From contig OZ255827.1 of NCBI GenBank assembly GCA_965277625.1, forward strand, positions 806,001 to 870,000: a stretch of DNA of 64,000 bases. Reading direction: 5' to 3'. The notes below the pieces were generated by a model. The model worked only from the letters and a program-made list of their open reading frames with translations. It was not told the origin of the DNA and ran no database searches. Origin of the DNA: G965195345 sp965277625. GTDB lineage: Bacteria > Pseudomonadota > Gammaproteobacteria > CAKMZV01. Made by a program: the position numbers and the translations under genes. This document shows, one piece after another, positions 61,610 to 64,000 of this stretch. Numbering within the stretch: the stretch's first letter is position 1; the number at the start of each line of letters is the position of its first letter.

Positions 61610-63400
61610 TTAGTAAACGCGCTTTTTCGGCGGGATGGTCTCGATTTCATCGGTTAGTGTTTCTAAGCGAACAGGATGATAATCTAAGCGCACTTCACCA
61701 CTATCCGTATCAATCCAGCACATGGAGTGTTTCATCCATTCGGCATCGTTGCGATCTGGGAAGTCTTCGCGAGCGTGTGCGCCTCGACTTTCTTGGCGCA
61801 CTCTGCCAGAGCCAACGGTGGCAATCGCGCAGTACAACAAGTTTTCCAATTCAAAGGCCTCGATCAAATCTGAATTCCAAATCAAGGAGCGATCTGTAAT
61901 CTTTAAATTGGCATAAGATTTGAACACTTCTTGCATTTTGTTGTAACCTTCATCGAGCAAGGTTTGATTGCGAAAAACCGAGGCATGCGCTTGCATATTG
62001 TTTTGCATGGTGTTGCGTATTTCTGCTGCACTGGTTGAGCCATTGGCATTGCGCACGCGGTCAAAGCGCTCTAAGACGGCATCGACTTTGGATTTATCCA
62101 TTGTGGGCAAGGCTTCATTCGGTTTTAAGGTATCAGCGCAACGTTCGGCTGCGGCCAAGCCAAAGACCACCAAGTCTAATAATGAGTTAGAACCCAATCG
62201 ATTGGCACCGTGTACCGATACACAAGCGGATTCACCGATGGCCATCAAGCCTTCAACCGTGGCACTCACATCGCCATCTTTCATAGAGATGACTTCGCAA
62301 TGCACATTGGTTGGGATGCCCCCCATGTTGTAGTGCACGGTCGGCAAAACAGGAATGGGCTCCTTGGTGACATCGACATTGGCAAATACTTTAGCGTGGT
62401 GTGAAATGCCAGGCAATCGTTCTTCGATTACGTCGGCATCTATGTGATGAATGTGTAAATGAATGTGATCTTTCTTCGGCCCAACCCCACGGCCTGCCAG
62501 AATTTCTTGAGTCATGGAGCGACTCACAACATCTCGTGACGCCAAATCTTTGGCACTGGGCGCATAGCGTTCCATAAATCGCTCGCCTTCGCTGTTGGTC
62601 AAATAACCGCCTTCTCCACGAACGGCTTCACTCACCAATACCCCAGAACCGTAAATGCCCGTTGGATGAAATTGTACAAATTCCATATCCTGCAGAGGTA
62701 AGCCAGCTCTTGCGACCATGCCTGCGCCATCGCCCGTACAAGAGTGAGCTGACGTACAGGAGAAATAACTGCGGCCGTAACCGCCTGTGGCTAAGATGAC
62801 TTTTTGCGCACGAAATACGTGCATGCTACCGTCCATCAAACTGGTGGTCACCACCCCTTGACAGACGCCTTCATCGCTAAAAATCAAATCCAAAGCGTAA
62901 TGTTCAATGAAGAATTCTGCTTTAAACCGCAGTGACTGCTGGTACAAAGCGTGCAGAATGGCGTGACCCGTTCGGTCGGCCGCCGCACACGTTCTATGCG
63001 CTTGGGATTCACCAAAATTAATGCTCATACCACCAAAGGCGCGTTGGTATATTTTGCCAGCCTCGGTTCGCGAGAAGGGGACACCGTAGTGCTCCAACTC
63101 GTACACAGCGCGCGGCGCATTTTTACACATAAATTCAATGGCATCCTGATCGCCAAGCCAGTCAGACCCTTTGACGGTGTCGTACATGTGGTATTGCCAC
63201 TTGTCGTCTTCAACATTGCCTAAGGCCGCCGAAATGCCACCTTGGGCAGCAACTGTGTGCGAGCGGGTGGGGAACAGTTTTGAGATACAAGCGGTTTTAA
63301 AGCCTTTCTCTGCAACCCCCATCGTGGCTCTTAAACCTGCGCCCCCAGCACCGATGACCACAACGTCAAATTCATATTCTGTATAGTCGTAAATAGACAT
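61610..63400 (-). CDS. sdhA: succinate dehydrogenase flavoprotein subunit
   Basis: Catalytic FAD subunit of complex II, oxidising succinate to fumarate. 596 residues. FAD loop VVVIGAGGAGLRATMG (about 13-28), the covalent-FAD histidine H48 in RSHTVAAQGG, and catalytic segments HPTGIYGSG and GANRLGSNSLLDLVVFG are all present. Follows sdhD by 12 bp. sdhB, expected right after it, is absent: the next gene is mog in the opposite direction. Confidence 0.96.
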   Translation of the reverse strand: MSIYDYTEYEFDVVVIGAGGAGLRATMGVAEKGFKTACISKLFPTRSHTVAAQGGISAALGNVEDDKWQYHMYDTVKGSDWLGDQDAIEFMCKNAPRAVYELEHYGVPFSRTEAGKIYQRAFGGMSINFGESQAHRTCAAADRTGHAILHALYQQSLRFKAEFFIEHYALDLIFSDEGVCQGVVTTSLMDGSMHVFRAQKVILATGGYGRSYFSCTSAHSCTGDGAGMVARAGLPLQDMEFVQFHPTGIYGSGVLVSEAVRGEGGYLTNSEGERFMERYAPSAKDLASRDVVSRSMTQEILAGRGVGPKKDHIHLHIHHIDADVIEERLPGISHHAKVFANVDVTKEPIPVLPTVHYNMGGIPTNVHCEVISMKDGDVSATVEGLMAIGESACVSVHGANRLGSNSLLDLVVFGLAAAERCADTLKPNEALPTMDKSKVDAVLERFDRVRNANGSTSAAEIRNTMQNNMQAHASVFRNQTLLDEGYNKMQEVFKSYANLKITDRSLIWNSDLIEAFELENLLYCAIATVGSGRVRQESRGAHAREDFPDRNDAEWMKHSMCWIDTDSGEVRLDYHPVRLETLTDEIETIPPKKRVY

Positions 63401-63412
63401 AATTATTCTCGC

Positions 63413-63733
63413 TTAAATCGTTGTTATTAGGCTAAGGATCAGCCCAAGCCATAGGATGAAGAGCAGGGCTTTAATCGCAACAAGCAAGGTCTTTCTGCCA
63501 GGCTCTGCAATATAATCTTCAGCCACCACCTCTACGCCAAGGAATCCGTGATACAGCCCAATGGTCATGCACAAGGCAAACAGCAGGGCATTCATTGGAT
63601 AGGATAGCCAGCTCAGAATAGTCAGCGAATCATAACTGCCAAGCTGAGACAAATTGATGAATAACCAAGCGCTTAGAGGAATCAGCGCAACCGCACTATA
63701 TCGCTGAACGCGCCAATGTTTGATGCCACTCAT
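63413..63733 (-). CDS. sdhD: succinate dehydrogenase membrane anchor subunit
   Basis: 106 residues from ATG 63733, which overlaps the sdhC stop as ATGA and has GGAG upstream; a GTG at 63742 is an alternative. Three membrane helices (about 15-33, 45-68, 83-105), and LYHGFLGVEVVAEDYI carries the heme/quinone-site His and the conserved Asp-Tyr. Confidence 0.88.
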   Translation of the reverse strand: MSGIKHWRVQRYSAVALIPLSAWLFINLSQLGSYDSLTILSWLSYPMNALLFALCMTIGLYHGFLGVEVVAEDYIAEPGRKTLLVAIKALLFILWLGLILSLITTI

Positions 63734-64000
63734 AATATCCACACTCCAACTAAAATGATTAGAAATAAAGCAATGACCGTATAACCCGTTTTATAAGCCA
63801 CATTCAGATCCAAGCCCATTAATTTATCCCACGCTAAATGTCGCATCCCATTAAGGAAATGATAAATCCAAGCCGCACTGACCATAAAAATCAGTAAATA
63901 GACGAGTACGCTGGGGATGCTATGTTGTAAGGCAATATAGGCGCCCGGTGCGAGAAGGACCAAGATGGCGAGCAAGCTCATGACCACGAAACCACCTAAT
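63730..64000 (-). CDS. sdhC: succinate dehydrogenase cytochrome b556 subunit, 5' truncated by window
   Basis: C-terminal part of SdhC. The reading frame stays open to the window edge; about 90 of some 125 residues are visible. Two membrane helices and the heme-ligand histidine region YHFLNGMRHLAWD (about 42-54 of the visible part) identify it. First gene of sdhCDA. Confidence 0.88.
   Translation of the reverse strand, partial: LGGFVVMSLLAILVLLAPGAYIALQHSIPSVLVYLLIFMVSAAWIYHFLNGMRHLAWDKLMGLDLNVAYKTGYTVIALFLIILVGVWIL

Overview
The window is chromosomal DNA of a gammaproteobacterium. Supporting signs are the gene families and their arrangement: WaaA, Mpl, RNase T, RNase D, an ArgA with fused kinase-like and GNAT domains, a YafS-like methyltransferase next to rnhA, and UbiB. 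The cell should have a Gram-negative envelope and aerobic respiration (cytochrome bc1, succinate dehydrogenase, ubiquinone biosynthesis). Base composition is moderate and somewhat AT-leaning. I cannot name the genus from the sequence. No phage, transposase, CRISPR array or rRNA gene was seen. The window cuts a gene at each end: waaA lacks its 5' part and sdhC lacks its 5' part.

Layout. 1-4.5 kb: waaA end, a redoxin, tRNA-Val and tRNA-Asp, and the pair mraY-murD. 4.8-10.3 kb: a Type III restriction-modification operon (mod, a small AlbA_2/winged-helix gene, res), AT-richer than its flanks. 10.6-14.7 kb: a small LptM-like lipoprotein and the operon ubiB / SLAC1-type transporter / mpl. 15-25.6 kb: housekeeping genes (PCMT-like methyltransferase, pal, a possible PD-(D/E)xK protein, garR-like reductase, dnaG, GNAT, PEP-mutase family, DUF1697, rnd, fbp, murF). 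25.7-28.4 kb: petABC. 28.7-36.3 kb: lysS, fabI, LplT-like transporter, methyltransferase, rnhA, and a large membrane protein that fuses two families and ends in an in-frame 33-bp repeat. 36.3-37.1 kb: a gene-poor stretch with a small basic ORF and a possible structured RNA.

37.1-52.6 kb: the most coherent block, a 13-gene tightly packed unit on the minus strand: a BetI-like TetR regulator, an M19 dipeptidase, a DUF5943-type protein, dgcA, dgcB, etfA, etfB, gbcA, gbcB, soxB, soxD, soxA, soxG. These genes encode the whole oxidative demethylation route glycine betaine -> dimethylglycine -> sarcosine -> glycine, together with the electron carriers for the middle step. A sigma70-type promoter with a perfect dyad across its -35 region, plus a second perfect palindrome just upstream, lies immediately before the regulator gene, which suggests that one local TetR repressor controls the whole pathway.

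53.2-57.3 kb: glycerate 2-kinase and glycolate oxidase glcD-glcE (no glcF nearby). With the garR-like reductase at 17 kb these point to a glycolate/glyoxylate-to-glycerate route. 57.3-64 kb: rnt, argA, a HAD phosphatase, hemH, mog, and sdhC-sdhD-sdhA without sdhB downstream.

Recurring themes are broken-up classical clusters (murD/mraY, mpl and murF apart; pal without tol; dnaG without rpsU/rpoD; sdhCDA without sdhB; glcDE without glcF) and in-frame tandem repeats inside two coding regions. All functional calls rest on recognised motifs and context, not on database searches.
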